Notes under the pieces: model-generated
Told to the model about the DNA's origin: nothing
The model's database searches: none
Seen by the model: only the letters and a program-made list of their open reading frames with translations
Program-made: the position numbers and the translations under genes
Shown: one piece after another, positions 44,431-56,603 of the stretch
Numbering within the stretch: position 1 is the stretch's first letter
Layout: every line of letters starts with the position of its first letter
NCBI RefSeq assembly: GCF_947242115.1
Contig: NC_074719.1
Location: forward strand, 45,322,884 to 45,386,883
Source of the DNA: Biomphalaria glabrata
Taxonomy: Eukaryota; Mollusca; Gastropoda; Planorbidae
DNA length: 64,000 nucleotides
Direction of reading: 5' to 3'

Positions 44431-44564
44431 TAAATATATGTATATATCTTAAAATAATAGCACTGTATTTTTTCATTTATTTAGTGATGTTAAATCCTAG
44501 AAGTGGATACAGTTTTTGAGACTGACATTTCTACACAATTTCTATGAAGTGAAACAGTAAGTAA

Positions 44565-45350
44565 AGTATCCCCTTTCAGGCTTTACTTTCTATAGAGCAT
44601 ATATGATGTAGAGGTCATCTGTTTCTTTGGCCTAGGTTAACAAAGGTATAATGTGGCCAGCAAAACAATCAACTACCTTCACTTTTCCGCAAGTATTGTC
44701 AGGTACCCATTGGGGTTGGCTGGACTCATGAACACCTTTTTGTTTGTTATCCGAAAATGTTATATTTGGTATATAATTAAAGGAAAGGGCACTCCCTTTG
44801 AAGATAATTTAAATTGATGTTTATAAAACGAAAATAAAAGTTTATTTTGGATAGCAAAACTTCAAAGTTAAAACGTATTGACTAGATCTCAACTAGATCT
44901 AGGCAATATATTATGATCCAATTAATAAAAAGTCTTTTTTTATGATAGTTATTTATATTCTCACAAAACTAATTATATAACATATATATTGAGGTCACTA
45001 TACCATTTCACACTCCCTATGAAAATTAATATAGAAAAGAGAGCCTTTTTTTTTTTTTTTTTGTAAAAACACAATCAAAATGGAAAAAATCTGGGTTTTT
45101 TTTTCAAAGGGAAACCACTCAAGATTTAATTGTAAGCAATTAAAAGCATTTTGTAAGGAAAGATAACAAAATAACTGACTTTTTAAGCATAGACGATAAT
45201 ATCATTGATTAGGCTGCATAATGGGATAAAATCAACGATGATATCTTCGGTTAGGAGAGAAAGAGTTAAAAGTCCTGAAATTCAAAATTTCTGTTTTTAC
45301 CAGGATTGAACTCCCTCAGTTTGGAAGCAGCAGCACTCATCCACGAAGCC
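44565..45350 (-). mobile_element. Reverse family-1 SINE interrupted by about 520 bp
   Basis: CCCCTTTCAGGCTTTACTTT to GGTTGGCTGGACTCATGAAC is the reversed body. CCTGAAATTCAAAATTTCTG to TTTGGAAGCAGCAGCACTCA at 45268-45350 is the reversed head. The insert between ends with the TTAACTC-type miniature end. Confidence 0.55.
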
Positions 45351-46238
45351 CCTACCCAAAGTTAAAGACTTTATAACGTTAAAGCTGCTGCAATGAATTC
45401 AGATTTAGGTTTAACTCAATAGCTCCTATTTCCGGTTAAGAAAAAACCTTGCCAGGCCCTAAGCAAAGAAGGATAACTCAGAATTTTTGAAAAAATAATC
45501 AAATTTAAGATCTAATACATGTAAACAAACAGACAACTTTAAAAAATAAAACGATATGTCTAGTTTAAAAAAAATATATTCTTTTAATACCTTTAGAATA
45601 TAAAAAAGCTTAAAAAATACCCATTGGAGCTATGGGCCTGTTTGTATGAAAAATTATTTAAGTAATAAAAATCTTTCTCGATTTTATTAAAAATAGAATT
45701 GGTAATCTCCTAAATGATTTGTAATCATGCTTGCAATGAGACAAGAAGAAATCTTCTTTTTAAAAAGTTTAAAGCAAGTATAATGAATAGGGGATTTTAG
45801 AAATGTTCTACAACGGTTGTGGGCTAAAACGGGTAAAACGTTTCCAATTGCAAACTGAGCTAATGGATTAAGACCTACGTTTAACTAAATTTGATTGCGT
45901 TGAGCTACTTATGGTCAGATAAAAAAATCTCATGTATCCACTTGTGTTAATCTGTCTTTGTTGTTCAAAACTGATGTGAGTCATGACCTAAATTCATGTA
46001 GTAGAAATAGAAATTGTACCGAGAGAATTTGTAACTATCTATCTATATCTCTCTATATATGCTCTTTTATTGTAATTTATTAAATTTTTAAATATTATAA
46101 TCAAATATTAATTTTAACCTTGATAAACTTGTTACTAATATATTTTGTTCTATATGTCTATGATGATATTTAGCTGCTTTCTATAGTTAAAGATCGCTAG
46201 CCAGTTTTTTTTTAACAAATTGCTTTTCTTTATTTCAG

Positions 46239-46536
46239 TGTATGATCAGGGGAGGCAAGCTTAGTGCTGAAAATTCAAATTTTGCCTGATGAAAAATGCT
46301 GCATCTCACACTTCGGAGCACTGCATTCCAATATTTTGAAGCTTAGAACTGTGATGGCATCATGGATTGTGATAAATAATAATTGTAATTTATTAAATCA
46401 CTCAAACTTTGCTCTTCACACGTCTGCGACGTGTCCCATTGAAGAATTCAACGGTATAAAGGCCTCTTTGAAATAAGAAACTTATTCTTTGGTCAAGCTT
46501 AGTCTGAGATCTGTCAATGTTCAGGTTTAAACCAAG
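46239..46536 (+). other. 5' UTR exon part of the zinc-finger gene
   Basis: A strong acceptor (TTCTTTATTTCAG) ends at 46238, and no coding frame joins from before it. A 70-codon upstream open frame (46264-46476) and several other ATGs lie in this leader. TAA at 46528-46530 is in frame just before the main ATG. Confidence 0.6.
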
Positions 46537-49500
46537 ATGGATTATACTATAGATACTCTGACTTCAGAAACTGCTTTAAATAACCCAGAAGGATCCACAA
46601 CATGTAAGGAAGCTTCTGGCCAAAGAAAACCTGTTGGTCAGAATAGTACTACGTCAATAGCTGCCTTCAGTGATGACACTGAGGAGAGTGCCGAGAAATC
46701 AGATCAGTACCATAACAATTGTCCGTCAGCCGAATCGGAAAAGGACTCCAGCGGCAGTGATGATGAAGAAGAGGATGAGGCAGAGCTGAGGCAGAGAAAT
46801 AGCAAATCTGTCGATCTTAATCAGCGTGAGGCTCCATCTGATAAAACCAAGGAGAAACAAAAGGATGAGAAATACTGGCAGAGCTATTCCAACGCAGAAA
46901 CTGAGGACCTGCACAATGCTTCTCAGAGTGAAGACCAGTCTTTCGGAGGCTCAAGCTCGCGCCAGCTGTTGCAGAAAAAGAGACTGCTTCTCTCCTCAAA
47001 CATGGAAATTAGGCCCCGTAGAAAAAGAAAAGGCGTAGCCCGTCGTTACTCTGATCAGGACAGCGTGGGCGACACCACGATGTCAGACGACATGTCGTCC
47101 AACTGTAGGGATGATTTAGTCTCACCGTCTTCTATCAAACAAGAAATTGTTTCTCCTAGTAATGGCCTACCCACGCACGAGGAAGATGATGACTCTAGTG
47201 ATGAGGATGACGAGCAGATTTCAAAAAATGGATACCAAGGTGAGCTGGATGATAGTAACGAAAGTCCAGAAAGAAATGATTTCAGACCCATTGGCAAGTT
47301 GAAAATTACAGGCCACGGAGGTAAACTAAAAGTGAGCAAGGTCTCCATCGCCAATGATGAAAGCAAAACAAGTGATCAGGATGGGGAGATGGATACTGAC
47401 GAAAGTGATGAAAACCTAAGTGATAATGAGAGTAATGTCAAGAGGCCAAAATTGTCGGATGAAGATGGGGACAAAAATAGCAGGGCTTCAGCCAGATCTG
47501 GCTTTTCATCACCCCCCTCAACTACTGGCCTAAGAAGAAAATTCCGATGCAAATACTGCAGTAAGAACTTTTCGAACTCTGACGAGCTGGCTGTACACAC
47601 AGAAACCCACGTGACTCGAAAGTTTTCTTGTTCGGTGTGTAATACATGCTTCCAAACAAAAACTCTGCTCAGGAAACATGTCTTGACTCATCTTGATGCT
47701 GTCCCTTTTGTTTGCCCAGAGTGTTCCACTGTGTGCCAATCTGAACAGGAGCTTACGGATCACAAGCTCACTCACTTAAGCTCTACTCGGAATTTTGCTT
47801 GTCCTGAGTGTCCCTATGCGGCCAAAAGGAAGAAAGATCTCTCCAAGCATATGCTGGTGCATACGGCGGAGAAAATTCATAACTGCCAGTTCTGCAAATT
47901 TTCGTCCAAGCGTAAATACAGCTTGCAGCGGCACATGAAGACTGCTCATTCCATGTCGAAAATGTACGACTGTATGGTCTGCACTTTTAAGACAAGTTCG
48001 GTAGATAGTTTTAAAATACACATCGCTCTGCATGCCTCGTCTAGGTCCATGGCCTGTATCATCTGTGGTGCTGTGGTGAAGAAGCCGACCATGTTGCTGG
48101 AGCATCTGATGAGTCACTCTAATGATGTGGACAACACCTGCAAGAATTGTGACGAGTCCTTCTCCACAAACTATGAGTATATGATGCACCTGTTGATCCA
48201 CAGAGACGTGACGGAAGATGACCCTGATCTTTGCATGTCCCTGCTGTTGAATGGGGCCACAGCTTTTCCGCTCAACACTGCCATCTCACCAAAGAAAAGT
48301 AAGCTAGTTATGGACACTCCTACAATGGAGGCCAAAATTGTTCAAATGTCCAGTCTATCTGCCCGCCTTGCCGATATGACCAAAGTAGTGACCCTCCTGA
48401 ATGAGAAAAATAAAGTCATAAGTCAGTTGGGTGAGATATCCACCATGGCCACTGAGTTGGCAGTCATCTCTGGCAATGTTCTTCAGTCATACAGGAACAT
48501 GTATGGACTATCCAGTGGTTCAAAAAATAAATCTTTGTCAACTTCCAATGATGGTGAAGATGAGTCTTCCTTCCTTGACGATGATTACGGCGGTTTGGCC
48601 TCAGTGTTAAATTTAACAGCTGCCACCATCAAACAGGAACTTCAAGACACCTTTCCTGGTGGCATGGAAACGGAGATGCAGATACAGGTTGATTTCAATG
48701 GTGACCCCATTTCCTGCATTCAGAAAGAAGAAGCTTATGTGGCAACAAGATCCAGGATGGGTAAAAATATGAAATGCCCTCGCTGTAATTTGATTTTTAC
48801 TGACGGGCGTAGCTTAAAGCGTCATATTATGGCGCATGATGACATTAGGCCATACTCTTGCGAAAAGTGTGGACAGTCATTCAGAAGAAATGAACATCTG
48901 AAAAAACACATGGTCACTCATTCTGATGAAAGACCCTACACTTGCAAGGAGTGCCCATATGCAGCGAAAACGGAACATAGACTTAAGATTCATATGCTGT
49001 GCCATTCTCAGACTAAAGCCTTCTCTTGCCAGCATTGCACATACACAGCTAGAACAAACTATGAGCTCAACCACCACATGAAAAGGCACGAGCCGAGAAC
49101 CTGTTCGCAGTGCAGCTTTGTTTGCTACTCCCGGCCGGAGATGAAGAAGCATGTCTTCACCCACTCGACCTTTGACTGCTCAGAGTGTGAATACACAACA
49201 AATGACCGGTCGGATTACTCCAAGCATATTAAGAAGCACACCTTGGTGCAGCATCTCTGCTGCGAGCTCTGCGGCTACTCCTGCGACACCATGAAGAAGT
49301 TCAAGTACCACAAGCTGCGGCACGAAAACAAAACCCCCTACCAGTGCCCTGACTGTGACTACAAGTGCAGCTCCCGTGCCAGCTTTGATTGCCATCGTCT
49401 GAAGCATGCTGGGCTTAAGCCATACCTTTGCTCTTTCTGTGGCGCTGCCTTCCGGAAAACCTCACACCTCAACCAGCACCTGCTCATCCACAAAGACGAG

Positions 49501-49764
49501 AAAGCCTTCAAGTGTAACGAATGTGGCTACGCCTGCCGTACCAAGCACAACCTCAAGGAGCATGAAATGACTCACTCCGGTGAGAAGCCGTTTGCCTGTA
49601 AGTACTGTAGTTTCTCTTGCCGCAGGAACAAGGCCCTCCAGCTACACATGCTTAAGCATGAAAGCCATGGAATCCTCCTGCCCCAGATGTCAATGCCCAT
49701 GATGCAAATGCCTCCCATGCAGATGCCCTTGCCATTATCAATGATTTCACCGCCCTTGTTATGA
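46537..49764 (+). CDS. C2H2 zinc-finger protein with 19 fingers, 1075 residues
   Basis: This is one uninterrupted coding exon. The start has a good context (AAGATGG) and an in-frame TAA six bases before it. Residues 1-330 are acidic and Ser-rich, with a basic patch RPRRKRKGVARR near 162 and a sumoylation-type IKQE near 200. Eight C2H2 fingers lie at about 335-556. A linker (557-744) holds a helix-prone stretch near 600-660 and a second IKQE near 696. Eleven more fingers lie at about 745-1045, several with the TGEKP-like linkers of DNA-binding arrays. The tail is Met/Pro-rich (QMSMPMMQMPPMQMPLPL). It is likely a nuclear DNA-binding regulator. The last finger block resembles the protein at the right edge, so the two are paralogues. 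I cannot name an orthologue. Confidence 0.93.
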   Translation: MDYTIDTLTSETALNNPEGSTTCKEASGQRKPVGQNSTTSIAAFSDDTEESAEKSDQYHNNCPSAESEKDSSGSDDEEEDEAELRQRNSKSVDLNQREAPSDKTKEKQKDEKYWQSYSNAETEDLHNASQSEDQSFGGSSSRQLLQKKRLLLSSNMEIRPRRKRKGVARRYSDQDSVGDTTMSDDMSSNCRDDLVSPSSIKQEIVSPSNGLPTHEEDDDSSDEDDEQISKNGYQGELDDSNESPERNDFRPIGKLKITGHGGKLKVSKVSIANDESKTSDQDGEMDTDESDENLSDNESNVKRPKLSDEDGDKNSRASARSGFSSPPSTTGLRRKFRCKYCSKNFSNSDELAVHTETHVTRKFSCSVCNTCFQTKTLLRKHVLTHLDAVPFVCPECSTVCQSEQELTDHKLTHLSSTRNFACPECPYAAKRKKDLSKHMLVHTAEKIHNCQFCKFSSKRKYSLQRHMKTAHSMSKMYDCMVCTFKTSSVDSFKIHIALHASSRSMACIICGAVVKKPTMLLEHLMSHSNDVDNTCKNCDESFSTNYEYMMHLLIHRDVTEDDPDLCMSLLLNGATAFPLNTAISPKKSKLVMDTPTMEAKIVQMSSLSARLADMTKVVTLLNEKNKVISQLGEISTMATELAVISGNVLQSYRNMYGLSSGSKNKSLSTSNDGEDESSFLDDDYGGLASVLNLTAATIKQELQDTFPGGMETEMQIQVDFNGDPISCIQKEEAYVATRSRMGKNMKCPRCNLIFTDGRSLKRHIMAHDDIRPYSCEKCGQSFRRNEHLKKHMVTHSDERPYTCKECPYAAKTEHRLKIHMLCHSQTKAFSCQHCTYTARTNYELNHHMKRHEPRTCSQCSFVCYSRPEMKKHVFTHSTFDCSECEYTTNDRSDYSKHIKKHTLVQHLCCELCGYSCDTMKKFKYHKLRHENKTPYQCPDCDYKCSSRASFDCHRLKHAGLKPYLCSFCGAAFRKTSHLNQHLLIHKDEKAFKCNECGYACRTKHNLKEHEMTHSGEKPFACKYCSFSCRRNKALQLHMLKHESHGILLPQMSMPMMQMPPMQMPLPLSMISPPLL

Positions 49765-52348
49765 CAGTAAATTTTTGTAAAGCCAAACATTTTTATTTTA
49801 AAGTTCAATCTGGTTTTCCTTTTCAAGTTCCTATGGTGATCATTCTTGTGATGTTTTAATTTGTAAATAGAATATTTTGGGACCATCTAGCTGTTGAGAG
49901 CTAAATTTTTGTTTCAGAGAGATTTTTTTTTTTTTTGCTTTCTCTCTCCTACATTCTTTGTCTTTAATATATTTATCAACTTGTGACCTATTATGAATAA
50001 CACCATTACTACAGTCATTCTATTCCTGTCATTCATGAGGTCTAGTTTTGAAAGAGGACAATTAAAAATTTTGATTTTTTTTTTTTTTTTAATCGAAGGT
50101 CATAATTTAGTAATCTGGCTTGTGTTAACCTATTATTTCTCTTCTGTAATGATAGTTGAACTGCATTATAGGGTGAACTGGATGTATACATTTAACATTA
50201 TTTATTTTATTTATTGACCTTGTACCTGATATGTTTTTTTTTTTTTGTGTGACTTGGCAAATGACCAATCACCCTGTTTTATTGATGTGAAATGGTTGGA
50301 GAGTTTGAAATTTGTGCTCAAATTTGTACAGCCACTAAGAAGTAGTTTGCTGGGTTCTTAATGTGTTGTTTGACGGAGGGGATGAAATGTTATCGCTGAT
50401 GTGACTGCACACAACCTGCTTCTATTTGACTTGCGTTCGTAATAAATGGCTAATGCTGTAATTTTTTAAAGTATTGGTCTCCGAATCGTGATAAGATTGT
50501 CAGCAGTCTGAAGAGTTTGAGAAACACTGATATTATGTTTATAAAGGTGGATTTAAATTAAACTCTTAGCATTTTTCTTCTGTAGTGGTATTTCCCAATG
50601 CCATCCAAGAAATAAGTATAGAATCCAGCAAATATTTAGTATTGTATCCAGCAAATTATGCTTACAGTTCGTCATCTAATATTCTAACTAGCTGACTTTG
50701 CTATTTGACACAAGTCTTGTAACATGAAATTCTTTTTTTTTTTTTTTTCTTTTTATGTTTTATTCTTTTTTTAAACAAACATTTTAGTTTGTTTTTCTTT
50801 TATAAATTGCTATAATAGCAGCAAATGTTAATCTAATTAAATATATATATATATATATATGAAATATTTAAATTGTACATTGTTAACGTTTATAATAGTC
50901 TTTATTACCATTTAACCTAGAATTTTATATATATATATAATATCATTCTTCTCTTGTGTGATTGAATTTTAATGTGATCGTGCTTCTGCTTCAGAGTGTA
51001 AAAATAAATACTACTTGACAGGATGTTTTAAAACAAGCAAAATATAATCTAAAATAATTGTTAAAAAAAAAAAGCTTAATATTTTTGAGTGAAGGGAAAG
51101 CACGGTTCAGCCGCTGCAATATCTCTTAATATTGCAAGGTTTATCTCTCCCTGTTCTACATAAAACAAACTTAATTAACCACCACTAATTGAATAACTAT
51201 TTGGTTAATTTTATTTTTATACTTGTGTTGTCATGGAAATGAATAATTGGGCGAAATTTCAACTTGATCCGAAAACAGGAAGGGAGAGCAAAATGTGTAG
51301 GAGAATACAGAAAGACAGTGTTAATATAAGCTTGGTCACTGTAAAATCATAGACATAAAAATGGCAGATGTTCTGTAACTTGGATGTTCCATGTTCATAT
51401 TCAGAAATTTTCAATACACAAATATGGTACTTAGTTTCATTTGAATGCAATATTGTGCAATTTGGTGTATTTTACCACCAGAAGAAAATGTCCTTTTAGC
51501 TTATCTTAATATGATACATAACAGTAATTAAAAAAAAAAAAGGACACTTTAATCAATCCTAATATTTTTTATAACATAAAAATTACAGCAGAAAATAAGA
51601 GAAATTATTATTTTTTAATTGTATTATCTGGCTTTTAATGGGATCAGTAATCGTGTAGCTAGCATGACTAAAATAATGAATTGGTGGCATCATGATTTTT
51701 TTTTTTCCTGGTGACATGTGTGGCTGATACCGTAGCCCGAAAATTTAAAGGCAGCGCTTAAGGGTCCTGAAGCCTGATTTATACCAGGCTCATGCAGCTT
51801 TATGAGTCCCTTTTGCACAATTGAGTACCGGTAAAAAGTTCCAGAGTGTGTATAGTGTTGTAATATATCTTCTCTTGCATAATTTATCTTTATTTGTTTG
51901 AATGGGTTTGAAAGTTGGTGACTGAAAAACTGTCAAGACGTACCTTGGTTTTGTCACATCAATTACTAAACAGAAGCTTGTGTAGAACACTTTTTTTTAC
52001 GTGTGCTTACAAGATTTTCATTTCAATTTTTTTTTAATTGCTTTTGTTGATTCCAGATTTTTTTTTTTTTGTCAAGTGACTATTTTAAGAGAGTAAAAAA
52101 ATATGTGTGTCCTTTTTATACATTTTTTTTCTTGCTATTGCACTGTTTTTACTTTATTTATTTTTTAAAACAATAGTTTTAGTGACACTATATGATTTAA
52201 TAACACTATTACATTCTAAACTAAACCAATTTGTGTAGAATTGATTGTTTGTAAGGAAAGCAACAATCTATTCCCCTAGTTAAAGTTGTCAGATTGCATT
52301 GTGGTGTTTATTAATTCTGGTAACTGGTTTCAGGATAAATTTACCAAG

Positions 52349-52614
52349 TAAGTTCCCCTTTCAGACCTTGTGGTGTATAGGGCAGATGATGTAATGGCCA
52401 TCTGTTTCTGTGGCCTACGGTTAACAAGGGTGTCATGTGGCCAGCACAATGACCATCCGCTTCTACTTTTTCCCAACTAATGTCAGATACCCATTAGAGC
52501 TGGGTGGACTCAGAGGCGCCCAAAGACTGAAATTAAAAATCCCAGTTTTTGCCAGGATTCGAACCCGGGACTCCCAGTCTGGAAGCCAAGCGCTTTACCA
52601 CTCAGCCACCGCCA
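52349..52614 (-). mobile_element. tRNA-derived SINE, family 1, near full length, reverse
   Basis: Reversed, it reads GGCGGTGGCTGAGTGGTAAA, GCGCTTGGCTTCCAGACTGG, B-box GGGTTCGAATCC, then body and CACAAGGTCTGAAAGGGGAA. It is the best-preserved copy in the window. Confidence 0.85.
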
Positions 52615-55600
52615 CTGTGCCTCCCAATTTACCCTCTAAGTTAGGAGAGATAAATCTGAAAATATAAAAGATTAAAATGAAATGGAAATTAGTAAGACAT
52701 ATAGACATAGTTTTGACCTTTGGCCTTTTTTTTTTTTTTTTTTTAACAAAATTATGTAGGGTTTAAATAATTTTTTTTGTTCAGCGTTTATTTATTTTAT
52801 GGTTGGCTGAAATGTTAACTGCCCTTTACGCTCATATCTGGTGAATATGTATGTTGACTTTTAACACTATGAAATGAGCATTGAATAAGTGTTATGGTTG
52901 GATGAAAAGTTACTAAATTTGTATATCTTGTGTACCCTAGTAACTTCTCTTGCTTTTTTTTTAAGACATATTTAAACAGTGATTTCTGTGATTGAACAAT
53001 GAAATCTTGAACGTGATACTCTGAGCATTGCTGCTTTTTGTCAACAACTTTGAAGTTCTTATGGCTCACTTTATTTCCTTGAGATTTTGGTGGTGTTGTT
53101 TTTTTTTCCATAACCTTATTTTGAATTAGGCACATTGTTGATCAGCTTTAAACCCATGTAGATTCTCAGAACAACACAAAGATAAAGAAAATTTTATTTA
53201 TCCATATGCTGGGACAAATTCTTACAAGCGCTACTTATTCCCTGGCACTATTAGAGAATAAAATGGGTTGCCTTGCCTGAATCAGCTATGAAAACCAACG
53301 ACTTGGCAGAGTTTAAGCCATTGAGTAACATAAATGACATTATGAAAGAGATAACCGAGATTAATGGGGAAAAAAAATAAGGATTCACTTCACATTGCCC
53401 TTATTTGTACCCCTACTCCTCACTTAGTGATCCTCGATGTCCATACATTTTTTAAAAAATTATACATGGCTCTAGATGCCTGGTGCCGCCTTGGGAAAAA
53501 GCTAATATGGTTACAATTAAATTGGATAACTTTAAATAGTTAGTCCTAGATGTAGTTTTGGACACTTCATTCTTTTCGTTGTCTACATGGGTTTAGAGCT
53601 ATTTGTTTTTCTTAATCAGAAATAGTTGTTTTCGTCGACATTCTTTCACATTGTCTGTGGTACAACAGCTATTCTCGTATACTGATATATTTTTTGGTTT
53701 TTAAACTTCGGAGCTATTACTTGATGATGAAAGATGAAATGCATGTAAATAATGTTTGCCCTGAATATTTATACTGTTCTTTTTTTAATATGTCTACCGT
53801 TGTATATTTTCAAGGAGACAGTCTTGCACATAGTGGAGATGGACAAAACAATTATACAATTATCACATTTGCAAATTTCTTTTTGGGGAACATAGGTCCG
53901 CACTATAAAATAGTTAACTATTTTTTTTATATTTTTTTTTCTTTATTTCCCGGTACATTAGTTCCTTCTCTGTGTTTCTTTTATTGTGTTTGTAGCTCTG
54001 CTGATTTGATTCCATAGATTGTCTTTTTGTTTGTTTTGTTGTCTTTGTATCTCTGCTGATTTGATTTCATAGATTGGTTTTTTATTTCTTTTGTGGTAAT
54101 CCATGAACTGCTACTGCAATACAGTCACAGTGCAGTACTTGCGGTCAATTCTTAATGAGATAGTGAAGTTACCAGAAGTTTTCATAATGTAGAGCTCCTT
54201 CTGTCTCTTAGAGAACAAGAGACATAAGATTCTTCTATTTTTATAATAGGAAAACTGGATGCACCAGTATTTTCACTTTTTTCTACTTTTTGTTTTCTAT
54301 TCTTCAAATACAAGTATCAATACCATAAAAATGTGTTTATGCGGATTTGTTCTGGTTTAAATATAGGAGAAAGGCTTAGAGAGTTGGTGACAATTTTGCC
54401 GCCTGAAGCACGCTGTGTTACTGGCAAAACTACTGCTGTTTCAATAGACACATGAGCTGCGTGGAGAGAGGTGAACTGCTGTGTAAGTGTAGGCGACTTC
54501 ATTACGATTTGCCTTTCATTTCATATGCTTTGCAATGTAATGTACACTCTTTTAATCATAGAGGCCAACAATTCATATTTCTGAATTACATTTTTTTCTG
54601 GTTAAACAAATTTGAATATTTCCCTTTACTTAGGAATTAAAAGTGAGTTTTATAAGCTAAAAAAAGGAGCCAATAGGTTGACTTCATTCAAACTAAATCA
54701 TTTGTTCAAATTGTTTAAGATTTCATATTAATAGTGTAATTATTTCTGCCCTCATTAAATCAGCTCTTGTATTAAAAAGTTCACTAAGGTCTATATATTT
54801 ATTATAACAAACCTTAACTATTGTGTACAAGAGAGTTGTTGAGTCAATGAAAAGAGTCTAACTATTTGTTGAATGTCTTCAATGTTTTCTGAAGTTTTTC
54901 TTGGAAACAAGTGAAACGGATGTCTTTATTGTGATACAGAATTGTACGTTAAAATCTTCAAGTATGTAACTACAGTTCTCTGCTATGGATTTATTATTAA
55001 AAAAAAAGAGAGAGAGTACAAGGTTTATGCTGTGTATAAGAAGAAAGCTGTCCTGGCTATACTAAGTGGATGTTGGTCTATGCAAACCATCACTAAATTT
55101 TTTTTGTTCCCCTCAGTGCTTCTCAAGTATTGCAACAGATTCACTTGTAGGCTGTGTACTAAATTTGTACAATTTCGCAGTGCAGAGAGCACCGCATTAG
55201 TTTTTTTTATCTATTCCAGAAATTGTAATTATCTTAAGGTTTTAAAATTTTGCATAAGAGTATGAATGACATTGATAAATATCTTGCTAGAAAAATTGTT
55301 TTTTTCCTATAAATAATATATTCCCCCCCCCCCCCCAATGTGTATAATATTAATTGGTAACTGTTTGGATTTCTTTTTTTTTTGTGCTTCACTTTTGTTT
55401 CTTCATAGTTATCTGCTCATCCAAACATGATGGTCATTCTATTTTTTTTTTTTTAAAGTATGCTAATTATTATTGAGCTGTTTCGAAGAATGATTGTACA
55501 GTAGTTAGAAGTTTGAAATAACAAAAAGGAAAGAGGATCCCCCCCCCCCCCCCAAATGTTGTTTTAATTTACTGTTTCAACATTTGAACACCAAACTTCG

Positions 55601-55756
55601 TTTTTTTTTGTACAAGTCTTGTTTAACAGTAGATAATATTTCATGAAAGTTTCGTTCAAGTCACATTTCTTTCCAACCACCCTTTTTTTTTTAAATCATT
55701 AAATCTGTTCCTAAACTATGGCTTCACTCTCAAATGTTATTGTAAACAGCTTCATC

Positions 55757-55764
55757 CTAATAAA
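55757..55764 (+). terminator. Candidate distal poly(A) signal of the 19-finger gene
   Basis: TAATAAAG is followed by TTTGTCTCTAGTTGTTTTGT, a G/T-rich downstream element. The nearer AATAAA at about 50440 is the alternative. Confidence 0.4.
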
Positions 55765-55807
55765 GAAATATTTGTCTCTAGTTGTTTTGTTGGTTCAATT
55801 CATTCCT

Positions 55808-55875
55808 AGATCTCACCAGCCACATGAGGCGACACAAAACCCCAGTGCAAAGCCCTCAGCCCCCTGGATGACCTT
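55808..55875 (+). mobile_element. LINE ORF2 tail fragment
   Basis: DLTSHMRRHKTPVQSPQPPG and a stop match the tail at 36997-37345 almost exactly. It is a stub of only the last 20 or so codons, truncated at its 5' side. Confidence 0.65.
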
Positions 55876-56591
55876 AATGCTTCATTCACCTTAAAAGAAC
55901 CTTCCCTCCCCCCTAGCAGAAATTTCTTACTGCCTATGGTACCCAGCTACCAATAAAATATAAGTACAGGTATCTCACAATTAGAAAGCCAATTATGTCC
56001 TCCAGAACTGCATGCTTTATCCAGAGGACTGACCATGATACTGACTCCCCATCTATAGAACAAAAAACTATATGGAGAGCTGTCAGATCTGGAAAGCACT
56101 GCTGCAGTTCATCTTAGCTATAGGCCCAAACTCTGCACAACTTGAGAATGCAGAAGAAATCATTTACATTCAGACGTTAGCCACTATTGTGACATACAAA
56201 CTTTAAACATTTTCTATTGTAAATTCTCCTAGACCAGAGTGTGAAGTGTTTCTCTTGCACCAACTCTGCATTGAAACCTGTTCTAATTTTCAACAACCTC
56301 TTTAATTTGTGCAGCATTGACAACACAGTTTGACATTTTAGAAAAATTTCACTTCATTGATTAAACTGGTGGCGATCTTATTTTGGATTCATTACAGATG
56401 TTAATAATAGATCTAGATAACAAGGTGAAAAAGAAAATTTAAAATGTTAAGAATGTTTCTTCTGAAAAAAAAAACAACAAAACTTTTATTAAAGGTGTTG
56501 GTCATGTGTACACTGTAGCAGGGTAGAGATATACAAGTTCTGCTTCTAAAAATATATGAAAAAAAAAAAAAAAATCTGAAGATATTTTATA

Positions 56592-56603
56592 TTTTATTTA
56601 TTC
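56592..56603 (-). terminator. Candidate poly(A) signal of the right-edge zinc-finger gene
   Basis: On the minus strand GGAATAAATAAAATAT follows a long non-coding stretch. It faces the plus-strand AATAAA near 55759 across about 0.8 kb, as expected of two convergent genes. Confidence 0.4.

Larger units (their letters stand above)
42724..46238. other. Intergenic or 5' intron region with simple repeats and SINE pieces
   Basis: No exon is supported. It contains a TAGATCT-rich stretch (43380-43880), a TA microsatellite (44105-44161), a family-3 SINE (44285-44430) and a reverse family-1 SINE in two pieces (about 44565-44742 and 45268-45350). The pieces are separated by some 520 bp ending in GGAGAGAAAGAGTTAA. 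Some of this may be the first intron of the zinc-finger gene. Confidence 0.45.
49765..55800 (+). other. Probable very long 3' UTR of the 19-finger gene
   Basis: No coding exon was found. An AATAAA lies at about 50440 (GTAATAAATGG), and another strong one at about 55759 is followed by a T/G-rich stretch. Both ends are possible. An R1 repeat piece (53255-53345), a reverse family-1 SINE (52349-52614) and a tandem duplication near 53988-54080 (CTCTGCTGATTTGATT twice) lie within. Confidence 0.4.
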
